The notes below the pieces were generated by a model. It was not told where the DNA came from. It ran no database searches and worked only from the letters and a program-made list of their open reading frames with translations. The translations under genes and the position numbers were made by a program. This document shows positions 6,197-6,530 of a stretch of DNA of 6,530 nucleotides, piece after piece. This stretch comes from SVTX01 sp045659745 (GTDB lineage: Bacteria > Bacillota > Clostridia > Oscillospirales > CAG-272). Location of the stretch: contig JAZRCL010000070.1 in the NCBI GenBank assembly GCA_045659745.1, forward strand, positions 1 through 6,530. The letters run 5' to 3'. Position 1 is the first letter of the stretch; each line of letters starts with the position of its first letter.

Positions 6197-6530
6197 ATGG
6201 CAAAAGATAAAAATTCGGCAATCGACGTCGGCTACGGCGACCAAAGCATCAGCGCACTTAAGGGCGCAGACCGTGTAAGAAAAAGACCCGGAGTAATTTT
6301 CGGATCTGACGGTCTTGACGGCTGTGAGCACTCGTATTTTGAGATACTCTCAAACTCGGTCGACGAGGCACGTGAGGGACACGGAAACGAAATTATAACA
6401 ACTCTTTATAAGGATAAAAGCATCAAGGTTGACGACCACGGACGCGGCGTCCCTTTGGGATACAACCAAAAGGAAGAACGCTGGAACTGGGACCTTATTT
6501 ACTGCGAGCTTTACGCGGGCGGTAAGTATG
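6197..6530 (+). CDS. Type IIA DNA topoisomerase subunit B (GyrB/ParE-like), N-terminal ATPase part, truncated by the right edge
   Basis: The first 111 codons of a GHKL-fold ATPase subunit. Seen: SALKGADRVRKRPGVIFGSD (19-38), matching the 'LxGxxxVRKRPGMYIG' signature of GyrB/ParE with VIFG in place of MYIG; YFEILSNSVDEAREG (47-61), with Glu49 the expected catalytic base and Asn53 the Mg-ATP ligand; IKVDDHGRGVPLG (76-88), with Asp80 as adenine contact and GRGVP as the G1 box; and CELYAGGKY (103-111), equivalent to the 'LHAGGKF' segment. The subunit should power strand passage by a heterotetramer with a GyrA/ParC-like partner. The EERWNWDLIYCELYAGGKY wording differs from canonical GyrB and resembles the second type IIA B subunit I recall from Clostridia, so ParE/topoisomerase IV is more likely than the main gyrase; the Toprim domain and partner gene that would settle it lie outside the window. 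It is transcribed divergently from murD. Confidence 0.93.
   Translation, partial: MAKDKNSAIDVGYGDQSISALKGADRVRKRPGVIFGSDGLDGCEHSYFEILSNSVDEAREGHGNEIITTLYKDKSIKVDDHGRGVPLGYNQKEERWNWDLIYCELYAGGKY

Noticed and set aside
1..6530. CRISPR array, tRNA/rRNA genes, insertion sequence or phage genes
   Set aside because: No regularly spaced repeats, cloverleaf-like segments, rRNA motifs, transposase motifs or terminal inverted repeats were found on reading both strands.

Overview
This window looks like a piece of chromosome from a low-to-moderate-GC Firmicute, most likely an anaerobic member of the class Clostridia (Oscillospiraceae/Ruminococcaceae or a related uncultured gut lineage). That inference rests on the type of MurD (GSDGKTT P-loop and a SIDSSPSRT-type C-domain motif), the variant type IIA topoisomerase B subunit (KGADRVRKRP...EERWNWDLIYCELYAGGKY), consensus sigma-A promoters, strong AGGAGG-type ribosome binding sites and TTG starts. 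No species can be named from sequence alone.

Layout: positions 1-5991 are one tightly packed run of six genes on the minus strand. In transcription order they are: MurD (peptidoglycan precursor ligase, 5991-4555); three tandem, divergent M42-family metallo-aminopeptidases (4536-3493, 3496-2420 with a 4-base ATGA overlap, 2401-1406); a PLP-dependent enzyme of the methionine gamma-lyase / 'aluminium resistance' family (1394-129); and the start of a predicted lipoprotein that runs off the left edge (110-1). Gaps between genes are about 10-20 bases or negative, and no terminator is visible between them, so one transcript is likely. Positions 5992-6196 are a 205-base divergent intergenic region with a good promoter in each direction and helically phased A-tracts. 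From 6197 the plus strand encodes the ATPase N-terminus of a GyrB/ParE-like topoisomerase subunit, cut by the right edge.

How they may work together: MurD and the topoisomerase are housekeeping functions. The three M42 enzymes keep essentially all metal and catalytic residues but differ in active-site motifs and in the central insert, so complementary peptide trimming is the simplest reading. The following PLP enzyme could act on amino acids released from peptides. A peptide-catabolism cassette placed behind a cell-wall gene is an inference from gene order only. I saw no mobile element, CRISPR array, RNA gene or frameshift. Most of the window is ordinary conserved chromosome; the triple M42 plus PLP-enzyme cassette is its most interesting part.
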